DNA from: Geoglobus sp. UBA235
GTDB taxonomy: Archaea > Halobacteriota > Archaeoglobi > Archaeoglobales > Archaeoglobaceae
Length of the DNA stretch: 64,000 nucleotides
NCBI GenBank assembly: GCA_002494725.1
Contig: DACG01000014.1
Location: forward strand, 17,624 to 81,623
Direction of reading: 5' to 3'
Below the pieces are notes generated by a model. It did not search any database. It was given only the letters and a program-made list of their open reading frames with translations, and was not told the origin of the DNA. This document shows, piece after piece, positions 27,116-35,439 of the stretch. Both the position numbers and the translations under genes were made by a program. The first letter of the stretch is position 1, and each line of letters starts with the position of its first letter.

Positions 27116-27916
27116 ATGGGTGAAGCTGTTCAGGCCACTGAACTCTCAAAATCCCTCGGCTCATTCACCCTGAAAAACATATCCTTCAGCGCCTCTGAAG
27201 GTGAGATTTTCGGGATTCTTGGCCCAAGCGGGGCTGGGAAGACAACCACTCTCAGAATGGTTGCCGGAATACTGAAACCGGATTCTGGAGAGGTTAGGGT
27301 TTTTGGAAAGGATCCATATGAAATAAAAGATCTCATAGGATATCTTCCTGAAGAGAGAGGTCTCTACAGAAAATGGAGGGTAAAGGAGGTGCTCAACTAT
27401 TTTTCAGAACTGAAGGGTGGGGCAGATACAGACCGCTGGCTTGAGAAGCTCAATATGGCTGAATATGCAGGGAGGAAAGTTGAAGAGCTTTCAAAGGGAT
27501 TGCAGCAAAAAATTCAGCTCATTTTGGCTGTCCAGCACAATCCAAGGCTTTTAATTCTTGATGAACCCTTTTCCGGGCTTGATGCAGTGAACATCAGCCT
27601 TGTAATGGAGATTGTGAGAGAGCTGAGAAATGATGGGAAATGCATCATAATCTCAACCCACATCCTCAGTCTTGCCGAAAGACTGTGCGACAGAGTTCTT
27701 CTTATAAATAAGGGTCGTGAAGTGCTTTACGGTAGAATTGATGAGATTTCTGGTGAGGAAGTCTGTGAGGTTGAGTATCTGGAGAATGGGAGGGTTGTGA
27801 AAGAGACAACAGAGAAAAGCCTGAAAGAGCTGGTCGAATCAGGCACTGAGATAATCACCTACAGAAGGAGAAGGATGTCCTTAGAGGAGATATTTCTCAG
27901 GGAGGTCGGAAAATGA
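27116..27916 (+). CDS. ABC transporter ATP-binding protein (NatA-like)
   Basis: A 266-residue ATPase with Walker A GPSGAGKTTTLRM, signature VEELSKGLQQKIQLILA, Walker B LLILDEPFSGLD and switch His in IISTHILS. The C-terminal extension ends in ITYRRRRMSLEEIFLREVG, typical of export-type ATPases of the NatA class. It is coupled by an ATGA overlap to the permease gene, forming a two-gene exporter. Substrate unknown; sodium, lipids or drugs are possible. Confidence 0.93.
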   Translation: MGEAVQATELSKSLGSFTLKNISFSASEGEIFGILGPSGAGKTTTLRMVAGILKPDSGEVRVFGKDPYEIKDLIGYLPEERGLYRKWRVKEVLNYFSELKGGADTDRWLEKLNMAEYAGRKVEELSKGLQQKIQLILAVQHNPRLLILDEPFSGLDAVNISLVMEIVRELRNDGKCIIISTHILSLAERLCDRVLLINKGREVLYGRIDEISGEEVCEVEYLENGRVVKETTEKSLKELVESGTEIITYRRRRMSLEEIFLREVGK

Positions 27917-29103
27917 AGAAAGTTCTTGCGGTTGCAAAGCAGGAGCTGAGGATAAACATAAGAAGAAAGGGATTCATTCTCGGCGTGATTGGTCTTCCAC
28001 TGCTTATGGGGGCCTCATTCATCATTCCCGTACTTCTGATTGAGGAGTTCTCAGTCCCGGATCAGTTCGTGGTGGGAATTGTTGACCATGCTGGCATTCT
28101 TGATGAGAGCAGAATTGAGATTGCTGAGAAGGGTGAAAATCCCTTCGTAAATATCTCACAGGAGAGAAAGATAGTTCTGATAAAATTCGAAGATGAAAGT
28201 GGCGTTGAAAGGGCGTTTGAGAAAAAAGAGATAGGGGCATACTACATAATTCTGGAAGATTTTCCGGAAAACTTCACAATAATGAAGATGACAAGGGGTT
28301 TTCTTGATGCCGACAAGCAGATTGAGCTGAAGATAGCGGAGAAGTACGGGGAGATAGCGTATAAATTTGCCAGTGGGATAAGATTTGAAAGCATTGAGAA
28401 AAAAGAAAGGGGAGCGATGGATTTCGTTCTTCCCATCTTCATTCCCCTCCTGCTCTTTGTTGCAATATTCACGTCCTCAGGCTACCTAATGCAGGGAATT
28501 GTTGAGGAGAAGGAGAGCAGGGTTATGGAGATCCTTTTATCCTCTGTTTCGCCGCAGGATGTTTTCGCAGGCAAGTTCATAGGAAATGCCGTAACCGGCT
28601 TAATTCAGGCATCTGTGTGGCTTGGGCTGGCAGGAACGTTCTCAGGCCTTATGCTCTCAATGAAGCTCCTCACAGCCGGGATGATCATCATCTCGGCGGT
28701 GTACTTCATTCTCGGATACCTGCTTTACTCATCAATTCTTGCAGCCATTGCATCTGTCTCAACCACCCTCAGAGATGCCCAGCAGGCAACATCTGCTGTT
28801 GTGTTCATCGGAATTTTCCCTGCAATTTTTCTCAGCCAGATGAGTTCATTCAACCCGGAATCTCAGGCTCTGAAGGTCTTCTCGCTCTTTCCCCTGACCT
28901 CTCCTGCACTCATGCCAGCCATGTACTCATCTGGTTCGGCAGGAGCAGTGATGGTCGTTCTTGGAGCTTTTATTCTGGCAGCAGCATCGCTGATAACCTT
29001 GAAAATCTCTGCCAAAATTTTTGGGTACTATGCGCTTTCCTACTCAAAACCGGGATGGAGGGATGTTCTGAAAGCTGCACTGAGGGCTGAAAAAAGATCC
29101 TGA
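27913..29103 (+). CDS. ABC-2 type permease (NatB-like)
   Basis: A 396-residue membrane partner of the preceding ATPase. One N-terminal helix is followed by an extracytoplasmic domain of about 130 residues and then five or six helices starting FVLPIFIPLLLFVAIF. The conserved cytoplasmic motif EEKESRVMEILLSSVSPQDVF AGK marks the ABC-2/NatB family (break inserted). The pair probably exports its substrate. Confidence 0.9.
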   Translation: MKKVLAVAKQELRINIRRKGFILGVIGLPLLMGASFIIPVLLIEEFSVPDQFVVGIVDHAGILDESRIEIAEKGENPFVNISQERKIVLIKFEDESGVERAFEKKEIGAYYIILEDFPENFTIMKMTRGFLDADKQIELKIAEKYGEIAYKFASGIRFESIEKKERGAMDFVLPIFIPLLLFVAIFTSSGYLMQGIVEEKESRVMEILLSSVSPQDVFAGKFIGNAVTGLIQASVWLGLAGTFSGLMLSMKLLTAGMIIISAVYFILGYLLYSSILAAIASVSTTLRDAQQATSAVVFIGIFPAIFLSQMSSFNPESQALKVFSLFPLTSPALMPAMYSSGSAGAVMVVLGAFILAAASLITLKISAKIFGYYALSYSKPGWRDVLKAALRAEKRS

Positions 29104-29152
29104 GGTGATCGGTCTCTTTGACATCTTATTTCCGGCATTCTCTACCAAAATT

Positions 29153-29160
29153 CTTAAATA
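29153..29160 (+). promoter_or_regulatory. TATA box of the 5S rRNA gene
   Basis: CTTAAATA is centred about 25 bases before the first base of the mature 5S RNA, the standard archaeal spacing. It shows the 5S gene has its own promoter. Confidence 0.6.
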
Positions 29161-29180
29161 TCCATTGCATTACTCATGAA

Positions 29181-29307
29181 ATTGCCGACGGTCACAGGGA
29201 CGGGGGAAACACCCGGACCCATTCCGAACCCGGAAGTTAAGCCCTGTCCCGTTCCGCGTTGTACTGCCTTCCGAGAGGGGGCGGGAAGCGCGGAAACTGT
29301 CGGCAAT
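29181..29307 (+). rRNA. rrf: 5S ribosomal RNA
   Basis: The ends pair perfectly: ATTGCCGAC at 29181-29189 with GTCGGCAAT at 29299-29307. Inside are the universally conserved 5S blocks: a GGGGGAAACACCCGGACCCA run and CCGAACCCGGAAGTTAAGCC. The mature length of about 127 nt is normal. No 16S or 23S gene adjoins it, so it is an unlinked 5S gene with its own TATA box. It lies between the ABC permease gene and a convergent sensor gene. Confidence 0.95.
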
Positions 29308-29327
29308 CCCCATTTCATCTAAGCAAT

Positions 29328-30860
29328 TCAGTATTTTTCCAGCTTTTTCTCAAGATCCTCTGATTCCAGCCAGCCCCTCTCAATCTCCTTCACAATCCTC
29401 AAAATGTTTGCGATCTCCCTCTCGATCTCATCCCTGACCTCCTGACACCTGAGTTCTGTAACCCCCAGTATAACCGTGAGCGGATTCTTGATTCGATCAA
29501 CAAGAACCATCATGTTATTTATATTCTCCTCAAGCTGCTTCAATACCGCATTCCTCTCCCTCTCGAGCTCAAAATCATGGAGAGCGTAGGCCATATCTCC
29601 TGCAAGAGTTTCAAGTATTCTCTTCTCCTGTCCGGAAAGCTTTTCCTCGCTCATGATGAAGATGAGCCCTTTGAATTCTGAGCCGTACAGCATTGGAAAA
29701 GAATATCCAAAGCAGTTTCCGGCCTTTTCTCCGTGAATGCATGTTTCAGGATGAAATCCGGGAGGTATTTCAAGGGTTGTTTTCTTTGAGATGACCGATT
29801 TCATGCATTCATACCTCAGAACCTCGTCTGTAGGAACCCTTTTACCATCCATGAAGGCTATTGTTTCACTGCTCAGGAATAAAAGCACAGCATTGCTTCT
29901 GTACTCAGACAGCATGGATGACGTCCTCAATCCAAGCTTTTCCGGATTTCTTTCCACGATTATGGCCTCATTTATTCTTATTATCTTCTCAAGAAGGCGA
30001 TTGACCTTCACAATCTCAGATTTTCTTCTGCTTAGCTCCCTCTTCAGATAGAGCTCCCTGTAGGTAAACAGGAATCCAAGAAAAACTGATGCTGCTATCA
30101 AGTACTTCGCCCAGTAGGGTGTTTCTGTTCTGGGTGTTTCCGTCCATTTTCCAAGCAGCTGATAGTAAATCGAATCCCCATCCTCCTTCAGTATCTCCAA
30201 ATGGTGGTCTATTTTCTCAAGATAAACCTCTCTTCCTCTCGCTCCCGCAAACCTCAGTTCAACTGGAGAGAATATCACAGGTGTTATCTTCAGCCCATAC
30301 TCCCTGCTGTAAAGGTTTCCGTATATCCTTGATACCACCCCGGCATCTGCCGCTCCATTTTTTATTGTCCCAAAAACATCCCTGTAATCTCCCTCAACCT
30401 CAACAAATGTGCATTTTACTCCAAAAGAGCTGGCAAGCTTTCTGAGGTTCTTAAAATAAATGTCCTGTCTCACACCTGCAACTCTCTTTCCGTCCAGATC
30501 GGTTATTGTTTCGATTCTGTCTGCAGTTATAATGACTCCCCAGTTGTTGAAAACAGATTCCCTGTTGAAGCTGAAGATCCTCTCCCTTTCAGGTGTGTAG
30601 GCCACATCAGGAAGAATGTCTATCTCCCCTTTTTTCAGCTTCTCAATCAGTTCCGGAAAGGTTCCATAAACATACCTAAGCTCCCATCCCTCCCTCTCAG
30701 CAATGTACTCAAGAAGCTCTATGAAAAAGCCATCTGCAGTCCCATCTTTATAGAAGATCATGGGCGGGTTGTCATACACACCCACAATTATTTCCTGGGA
30801 GAGAGCGGGATAGATAAAGATGAAGATAAAAAGGATCGGCAAAATGAAGAGCTTTTTCAT
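29328..30860 (-). CDS. Membrane sensor with solute-binding domain and incomplete histidine-kinase core
   Basis: A 510-residue protein. After a signal peptide (1-21) comes an SBP_bac_3-type domain (about 22-240: IIVGVYDNPPMIFYKDGTAD, KKGEIDILPDVAYTPERER), a single helix near 248-265, a coiled coil, a GAF-like domain with Cys residues (CMKSV, CIHGEKAGNCFGYSFPMLYG) and a terminal helix resembling a HisKA dimerisation helix. In the position of the phospho-His the sequence reads DRIKNPLTVILGVTEL with no His, and no HATPase domain follows. It may act by protein contacts rather than phosphorylation. Archaeoglobales carry related forms as far as I recall. Confidence 0.75.
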   Translation of the reverse strand: MKKLFILPILFIFIFIYPALSQEIIVGVYDNPPMIFYKDGTADGFFIELLEYIAEREGWELRYVYGTFPELIEKLKKGEIDILPDVAYTPERERIFSFNRESVFNNWGVIITADRIETITDLDGKRVAGVRQDIYFKNLRKLASSFGVKCTFVEVEGDYRDVFGTIKNGAADAGVVSRIYGNLYSREYGLKITPVIFSPVELRFAGARGREVYLEKIDHHLEILKEDGDSIYYQLLGKWTETPRTETPYWAKYLIAASVFLGFLFTYRELYLKRELSRRKSEIVKVNRLLEKIIRINEAIIVERNPEKLGLRTSSMLSEYRSNAVLLFLSSETIAFMDGKRVPTDEVLRYECMKSVISKKTTLEIPPGFHPETCIHGEKAGNCFGYSFPMLYGSEFKGLIFIMSEEKLSGQEKRILETLAGDMAYALHDFELERERNAVLKQLEENINNMMVLVDRIKNPLTVILGVTELRCQEVRDEIEREIANILRIVKEIERGWLESEDLEKKLEKY

Positions 30861-30951
30861 TGAGTTATATTAAAATTGGAAATATATTAAATTTCCGAAG
30901 AATATCAGCCTCCTCAGCAAATGTTATTTAGCATCCCGGAAATTACACCCT

Positions 30952-31593
30952 GTGGATATCGTGTTCGGTGGTGGAAAGTACGGACTCAAAGCTGCAGAAT
31001 ATCTTCTCAGCAAAAACAGAGAGTTCACTGTGATTGATACTGACAGAGAATGCATGGTGATGAGAAAACTCGATCTTCCGGAATTCAAGGATGGCAGAAA
31101 AAAAGGTTCGTTCATTCATGGAAGTGTTAAGGAGCTCAAAAAAATTCTCCTGCATCATGAGGTTGAATATGTCTTCCCGACCGCCCCCGTCCACTTGGCA
31201 GCGTTATTTTTAAAAGAGAGTCAGAACCTGAAGACATGGGATGATGGTATAAATATCGCACTCTCTGGAGTCCCGCCCAAGATCATTCTCTCAGCAGGAA
31301 AGGGAAGTCTTGTTGTAAGCTACAACAGGGATCACGAGTGTCCTGAAAACTGCAGTGCTCCCGATGTTTGCCCGGTAACAAAGCTCAGAAAGCCTGCACC
31401 GATGTACGACATGCTGAGATTTGCTGCTCCTGATGGCTACATAATTGAGAGCAGGTATCTGAAACCCGGACTTGGAGCAATTAAAGGCCATGACCTTAAA
31501 AATCTTCTGAAGTGGGCTGAAAAAAGAGACAGAATTGTTGTTGGAACAGCATGCAGATGTCATGGTGTTTTGAGCTCTTTCAGGAGGGATTGA
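30952..31593 (+). CDS. Conserved hypothetical: Rossmann-like N terminus plus Cys-rich C terminus
   Basis: A 213-residue protein with a GTG start. It opens MDIVFGGGKYGLKAAEYLL, a Gly-rich nucleotide-binding motif, followed by FTVIDTDREC, as in a TrkA-N/Rossmann strand with an acidic end. The second half has Cys in HECPENCSAPDVCPVTKLR and later TACRCHG; the spacing could bind an Fe-S cluster or zinc. I cannot name the family. It lies 1 base before the exonuclease III gene in the same direction, so the two are likely coexpressed. Confidence 0.6.
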   Translation: MDIVFGGGKYGLKAAEYLLSKNREFTVIDTDRECMVMRKLDLPEFKDGRKKGSFIHGSVKELKKILLHHEVEYVFPTAPVHLAALFLKESQNLKTWDDGINIALSGVPPKIILSAGKGSLVVSYNRDHECPENCSAPDVCPVTKLRKPAPMYDMLRFAAPDGYIIESRYLKPGLGAIKGHDLKNLLKWAEKRDRIVVGTACRCHGVLSSFRRD

Positions 31594-31594
31594 G

Positions 31595-32359
31595 ATGATA
31601 ATTGCAACGTTCAATGTGAATTCAATAAGGGCGCGACTGCATGTTGTCATCCCCTGGCTGAAAGAAAACAAGCCGGATGTTTTGTGCATGCAGGAGACAA
31701 AGGTTGACAACAGGAATTTTCCCGAGAACGAGTTCTCAAGAGCCGGGTATCAGGTGTACTTTTCAGGGATTAAGGGCAGGAATGGGGTGGCAATTGCAGC
31801 GAAAACCGAGCCAGATGAAATTGTTATAGGGATGGATGGAAATGAGATGGACAGGATAATTTCAGCCAGATTTGGAAAAATAAGCGTTATGAGCGTCTAC
31901 ATCCCGCAGGGCCAGAGCATTGATTCAGAAAAATACAGATACAAGCTTGATTTCCTTAAAAGATTCAGAGAGTATCTGAATAGAGTGGTGGACTTCAAAG
32001 GCCTCTGGGCTGTCTGCGGAGACATGAACGTGGCTCCTGAAAACATAGATGTTCACAGTCCTGACAGGCTCAGAAATCACGTTTGCTTTCATATTGATGC
32101 CAGAAATGCATACAGAAAAATCCTTGAACTTGGATTTATTGACCTGCTCAGAAGGTTTCACCCCGATGAGAGGGTGTACTCATTCTACGATTACAGGGTG
32201 AAAAATGCCATAGAGAGAGGGCTTGGATGGAGGGTTGACGCCATCCTCGTCACACCAAAGCTGGCTGAAAAGGCTGTGAAGTGCTATGCAGATATGAAAC
32301 CGAGGCTGATGGAGAAGCCAAGTGATCATCTGCCTTTAATAGCAGAATTTGTGATCTGA
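31595..32359 (+). CDS. xth: Exodeoxyribonuclease III / AP endonuclease
   Basis: A 254-residue EEP-fold nuclease for base excision repair. It starts IIATFNVNSIRARLHVVIPWL, has the metal Glu in CMQETKVD, the Tyr-containing SVYIPQG, CGDMNVAPENIDVHSPD, WRVDAILVT and the final SDHLPLIAEF, that is all catalytic motifs of the ExoA/Xth family. Length is standard. Confidence 0.94.
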   Translation: MIIATFNVNSIRARLHVVIPWLKENKPDVLCMQETKVDNRNFPENEFSRAGYQVYFSGIKGRNGVAIAAKTEPDEIVIGMDGNEMDRIISARFGKISVMSVYIPQGQSIDSEKYRYKLDFLKRFREYLNRVVDFKGLWAVCGDMNVAPENIDVHSPDRLRNHVCFHIDARNAYRKILELGFIDLLRRFHPDERVYSFYDYRVKNAIERGLGWRVDAILVTPKLAEKAVKCYADMKPRLMEKPSDHLPLIAEFVI

Positions 32360-32490
32360 GTTTTCATCTTGCCCACTTCCCGTAAAGTTCAGTCTGACTT
32401 CCAGATCACAGAAATGTGGAATGACATTCACCAGAATTAACCACAATGAAAAATCAAAAGGATTATTGCCTTTAGCTTTGATGTCCGGAC

Positions 32491-33105
32491 ATGGAACTCT
32501 TTGACGGTCTTCACGCCATTGTGTGGGGGAGCGCATTTCAGGATTCATCCAATGCCTACATAATTCAGGGTGAAGAGACAATTCTGATCGATCCCGGAAC
32601 GTTCAAGAGCTACACGAACCTGTTTGGGTTGATGAGGAGTGCCGGAATTGATGGGGTTGATTTTGTTCTGAACACCCACATGCACCGGGACCACTGTGAG
32701 AGCAACATAATGTTCATGAGAAAGGGGGCACTTGTTGGCTTCGATGAGAGAGACAGAGATGTTTCCCCCTATAGCTACAGCCCCGATTTTAAAATCGGGA
32801 AATGCATCAGTTCTGGAAGAATGGAAATTGAAGTAATCAGAACTCCGGGACATTCTCCGGGGAGTTTAACATTCTACATTCAGGAGTTTGAGGCCGCGAT
32901 AACAGGTGACCTGATCTTTGAAGGTGGTATTCCCGGAAGATCTGATATTTTTGGAGGAAACAGAAAAGAGCTTCTGAGATCTCTTGAAAAAATCAGAAAT
33001 CTTGAGCCCAGTTACCTTCTTCCAGGTCATAGAAGGGTGATGGAGGGTAAAAAAGGTATCAATTCGATGCTTGAAAGAGCTATTGAGATCATTGGACTGT
33101 GCTGA
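32491..33105 (+). CDS. Metallo-beta-lactamase fold hydrolase
   Basis: A 204-residue MBL protein, glyoxalase-II-like in pattern. Metal ligands are THMHRDHCESN, RTPGHSPGSLTF, TGDLIFEGGIPGRSD and LPGHRRVMEG. It likely hydrolyses a thioester or similar small substrate in the cytosol. It stands alone, 130 bases after the exonuclease gene and 236 bases before the peptide/radical SAM pair. Confidence 0.87.
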   Translation: MELFDGLHAIVWGSAFQDSSNAYIIQGEETILIDPGTFKSYTNLFGLMRSAGIDGVDFVLNTHMHRDHCESNIMFMRKGALVGFDERDRDVSPYSYSPDFKIGKCISSGRMEIEVIRTPGHSPGSLTFYIQEFEAAITGDLIFEGGIPGRSDIFGGNRKELLRSLEKIRNLEPSYLLPGHRRVMEGKKGINSMLERAIEIIGLC

Positions 33106-33313
33106 ACTCAAAAATAAACAAAAAAATTAACAACCCCTTCTCAGGACGTATGCAGCAACCAGAAGTTTGGCTGGCAAACCCCATCCCAAACCGGTGTTTC
33201 CCCGCCTCTCAAATATTTTGCCCATCCCGTACCATAAAGACCGATCGTTATAACTTTATAATCGCTCCGGTAACCTCCAGATCTGTATTACAATAGTACT
33301 ACAAAAATTAACC

Positions 33314-33322
33314 TTTTATTTT
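33314..33322 (+). promoter_or_regulatory. TATA box of the peptide/radical SAM operon
   Basis: The run TTTTATTTT is centred 24 bases before the ATG of the short peptide gene at 33342. This implies a transcript beginning at or next to that ATG, so the peptide would be the first gene of a leaderless message that continues into the radical SAM gene. Confidence 0.45.
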
Positions 33323-33341
33323 CCCGCATCCACTTTTGGTC

Positions 33342-33425
33342 ATGGCATACAGTTTCATGTACGAGTGCGATGTTGGAGGTGGCCTAACACATTACGTCAT
33401 GCCGGGTGAGGAATCCCCATTTTAA
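33342..33425 (+). CDS. 27-residue putative radical-SAM-modified peptide precursor
   Basis: A short open frame starts ATG at 33342 and stops TAA at 33423-33425. The product begins MAYSFMYECDVGG and ends GEESPF; it has one Cys (residue 9), a Gly triplet at 12-14, two His/Tyr-type residues in THYVM and Pro near the end. A TATA box lies 24 bases upstream and the radical SAM gene begins 17 bases after the stop with its own GAGGTGA site. This layout is that of a ribosomally made, post-translationally modified peptide. I recall an archaeal family pair named CbpA (peptide) and CbpB (enzyme) that may be the same; that needs checking. The mature product and role are unknown. Confidence 0.65.
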   Translation: MAYSFMYECDVGGGLTHYVMPGEESPF

Positions 33426-33442
33426 TTTTTTGAGGTGATCGA

Positions 33443-34681
33443 ATGGAACTGATAGCTATCGATGACTTCAGTGTTGCAATTGATCCTGAAACAAACTTCT
33501 GGGTGATTGTTGATGGAAATGAAGTTCCAAAGGAAATCAGAGATTTTTTTGATGAAAACAGAGACACGCTCCTTCAGAAAATGAGGAAATACAGGTTTGA
33601 GGTTGATTTCAACACAGTCTACATAAATCCAACTGAGAGATGCAATGCAAACTGCCCATACTGCTACATACCTTCTGAGGTGAGGAGAAGGGGGAAGGAG
33701 ATGGATTATGATACACTACGGGATGTTCTTGAAAAAATTGAGGGTGCTGGTGTGAAAAATGTCATATTTCATGGTGCAGAGCCTCTTGTTGTTAAGGATA
33801 TGATATTCAGGGCAATTGATGAGTTTGATTATAGCTTCGGGATTCAGACAAATGGGTTTCTGCTTGAAAGAGATGATGTTGATTTTCTCATGGAAAGAAA
33901 TGTTAATGTGGGACTCTCATTTGATTCACCGTACAAAAAAATCGAGGACCTTCTGAGAGGTAAGGGACATCACAGCAAAATCGTAACCTTGCTTGATTAT
34001 TTTAATGGATACAGCAGGTTAAACATAATAACAACAATCAACAGCCACAATTACATCCATCTCCCGGATATGATTGATTTTCTTGCTGGAAGGGTTGAGG
34101 TTGTGCTCATGAATCCGGTGAGAGGGACAAGCAGGGGAGGAAGGGATCTCAGACCAGACCCTGTAAAGGCTTCAGAATACTTCATTGAGGCTGTTGAAAG
34201 AGCAATACAGCACACAAAAGATGGTAGGAGAGTGGTTATTGGTGATTTCGCAAACATAATGCTTGGAATTGTTGCTCCCTACTCCAGAGTCCTTCAGTGC
34301 GACATCTCTCCGTGTGGTGCTGGCAGAAGGTTTGTTTCAATCTGTCCTGATGGAGTATATCCCTGCGGAGAGTTCATTGGCATGGAGGAGTTCAAAATAC
34401 CGCTTTCTGAAATTGAGAGAGTTTCAGAGTTTTTCACCGCTGTCAGAGAGAGAATTGTGGAAAAAATAGAGGAGTGCAGAGAGTGCGCATTCAGAAATAT
34501 ATGCGGGAACCCCTGCTCTGCTGAAATTCACTCTGAACACGGCACAATGCTGAAGAAAAGCTATTACTGTGAGTTTTACAGAACAATTATAGAGCATGCT
34601 TTCAGGGTTATCGCAAGAGGTGACGCCGAGCATGTTGTCAGGCTGAGAAACCTAAAAAAGATCTATGAGATTCAGGTCTGA
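33443..34681 (+). CDS. Radical SAM/SPASM peptide-modifying enzyme
   Basis: A 412-residue enzyme. An N-terminal region of about 60 residues, which may bind the peptide, precedes the radical SAM Fe-S motif CNANCPYC at residues 67-74 inside NPTERCNANCPYCYIP. The barrel continues with VIFHGAEPLV and FGIQTNGFLL. The C-terminal SPASM region holds extra Cys residues: CDISPCGAG, SICPDGVYPCGEFIG, then CRECAFRNICGNPC and a last YYCEF, enough for two auxiliary 4Fe-4S clusters. SPASM enzymes use S-adenosylmethionine radicals to alter side chains of small proteins. The gene directly follows a 27-codon peptide gene, its probable substrate. GAGGTGA at 33432-33438 is the ribosome site. Confidence 0.87.
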   Translation: MELIAIDDFSVAIDPETNFWVIVDGNEVPKEIRDFFDENRDTLLQKMRKYRFEVDFNTVYINPTERCNANCPYCYIPSEVRRRGKEMDYDTLRDVLEKIEGAGVKNVIFHGAEPLVVKDMIFRAIDEFDYSFGIQTNGFLLERDDVDFLMERNVNVGLSFDSPYKKIEDLLRGKGHHSKIVTLLDYFNGYSRLNIITTINSHNYIHLPDMIDFLAGRVEVVLMNPVRGTSRGGRDLRPDPVKASEYFIEAVERAIQHTKDGRRVVIGDFANIMLGIVAPYSRVLQCDISPCGAGRRFVSICPDGVYPCGEFIGMEEFKIPLSEIERVSEFFTAVRERIVEKIEECRECAFRNICGNPCSAEIHSEHGTMLKKSYYCEFYRTIIEHAFRVIARGDAEHVVRLRNLKKIYEIQV

Positions 34682-34739
34682 AAGTGCGATGTGAAAATTT
34701 TAATATATAATGAATCCCATGGAAAATTGGTGGGTTGTA

Positions 34740-35009
34740 ATGATAGGTGAGGTTTCTTCCATACTTGGGCTTAGAGTTTACACCGATGAGGGCAGATACG
34801 TTGGCAGAATTGCAGATCTTGCAATTGATGTTGATGGAAGGCAGGTTAAGGGTCTGGCCTTAGTTGATGTTAACAGACTGCTGATTGAGACAAGGGCGAA
34901 TGGAGTTATAATTCCCTACAGGCTCGTGAAGGCTGTGGGAGACATAGTGATTGTCAAGGATGTTTTCAAGAGAATAGAGAAAAAGGAAACTACTGAGGAG
35001 ATCCCGTAA
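34740..35009 (+). CDS. PRC-barrel domain protein
   Basis: An 89-residue single PRC-barrel: MIGEVSSILGLRVYTDEGRY with VGRIADLAIDVDGRQVKG and a hydrophobic end AVGDIVIVKDVFKRIEKKE. Small archaeal PRC proteins are linked to RNA handling or cell division. The ATG at 34740 is preferred over upstream in-frame codons at 34710 and 34719 because the fold starts there and GGTGGG lies 5 bases before it; AATATATAA around 34700 is a promoter. Its 3' end overlaps the convergent JAMM gene by 20 bases. Confidence 0.8.
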   Translation: MIGEVSSILGLRVYTDEGRYVGRIADLAIDVDGRQVKGLALVDVNRLLIETRANGVIIPYRLVKAVGDIVIVKDVFKRIEKKETTEEIP

Positions 35010-35400
35010 CCTCAATGCCCACCTCCACAAATCCCTTTTCGCTACCGAAATACGCCTTTATTCCACTTTCCGATACTATTATCCACACGCCCGGATAAAC
35101 CCTCATGCCCTCCCTGTCCTTCAGGGAGGGGAAAGGTATCCAGAGCGGATGTGTGTGCCACACTCCCACAACCTCCATGCCATCCCTTTCAGCCCTTTCA
35201 AATGCTTTTAAAGTCTGCACCGGATCAAGTTCAAATTCTGAAGGTGACTTTCTCGCATTTTCAATCTCCACAATTTCGGTAATGTAAATCTCATTCCCAC
35301 ACAATTCCCCGAAAAGAAGACCACATCTCTCATAATATCCGATATTCTCCCTTACATTCTCAAGCATGCCATAAACTTTCCTTGCCATCACAACCTTCAT
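34990..35400 (-). CDS. JAMM/MPN+ metalloprotease
   Basis: A 136-residue single-domain JAMM protein. The zinc site is complete: the upstream Glu in YERCGLLFGEL and VVGVWHTHPLWIPFPSLKDREG, giving HxH-x7-S-x2-D. Archaeal JAMM proteins remove ubiquitin-like SAMP tags (desampylases); other single-domain forms act on small-molecule or peptide conjugates. It points toward the PRC-barrel gene and the radical SAM operon. Whether it processes the modified peptide is speculative. Confidence 0.87.
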   Translation of the reverse strand: MKVVMARKVYGMLENVRENIGYYERCGLLFGELCGNEIYITEIVEIENARKSPSEFELDPVQTLKAFERAERDGMEVVGVWHTHPLWIPFPSLKDREGMRVYPGVWIIVSESGIKAYFGSEKGFVEVGIEVTGSPQ

Positions 35401-35439
35401 GGTCACACAACCTCTCTGTTTTCCAGCATTATTAACATT

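Noticed and set aside
33099..33296. 65-codon frame before the short peptide gene, considered as a second precursor
   Set aside because: No promoter or ribosome site, not adjacent to the enzyme, and composition looks random.
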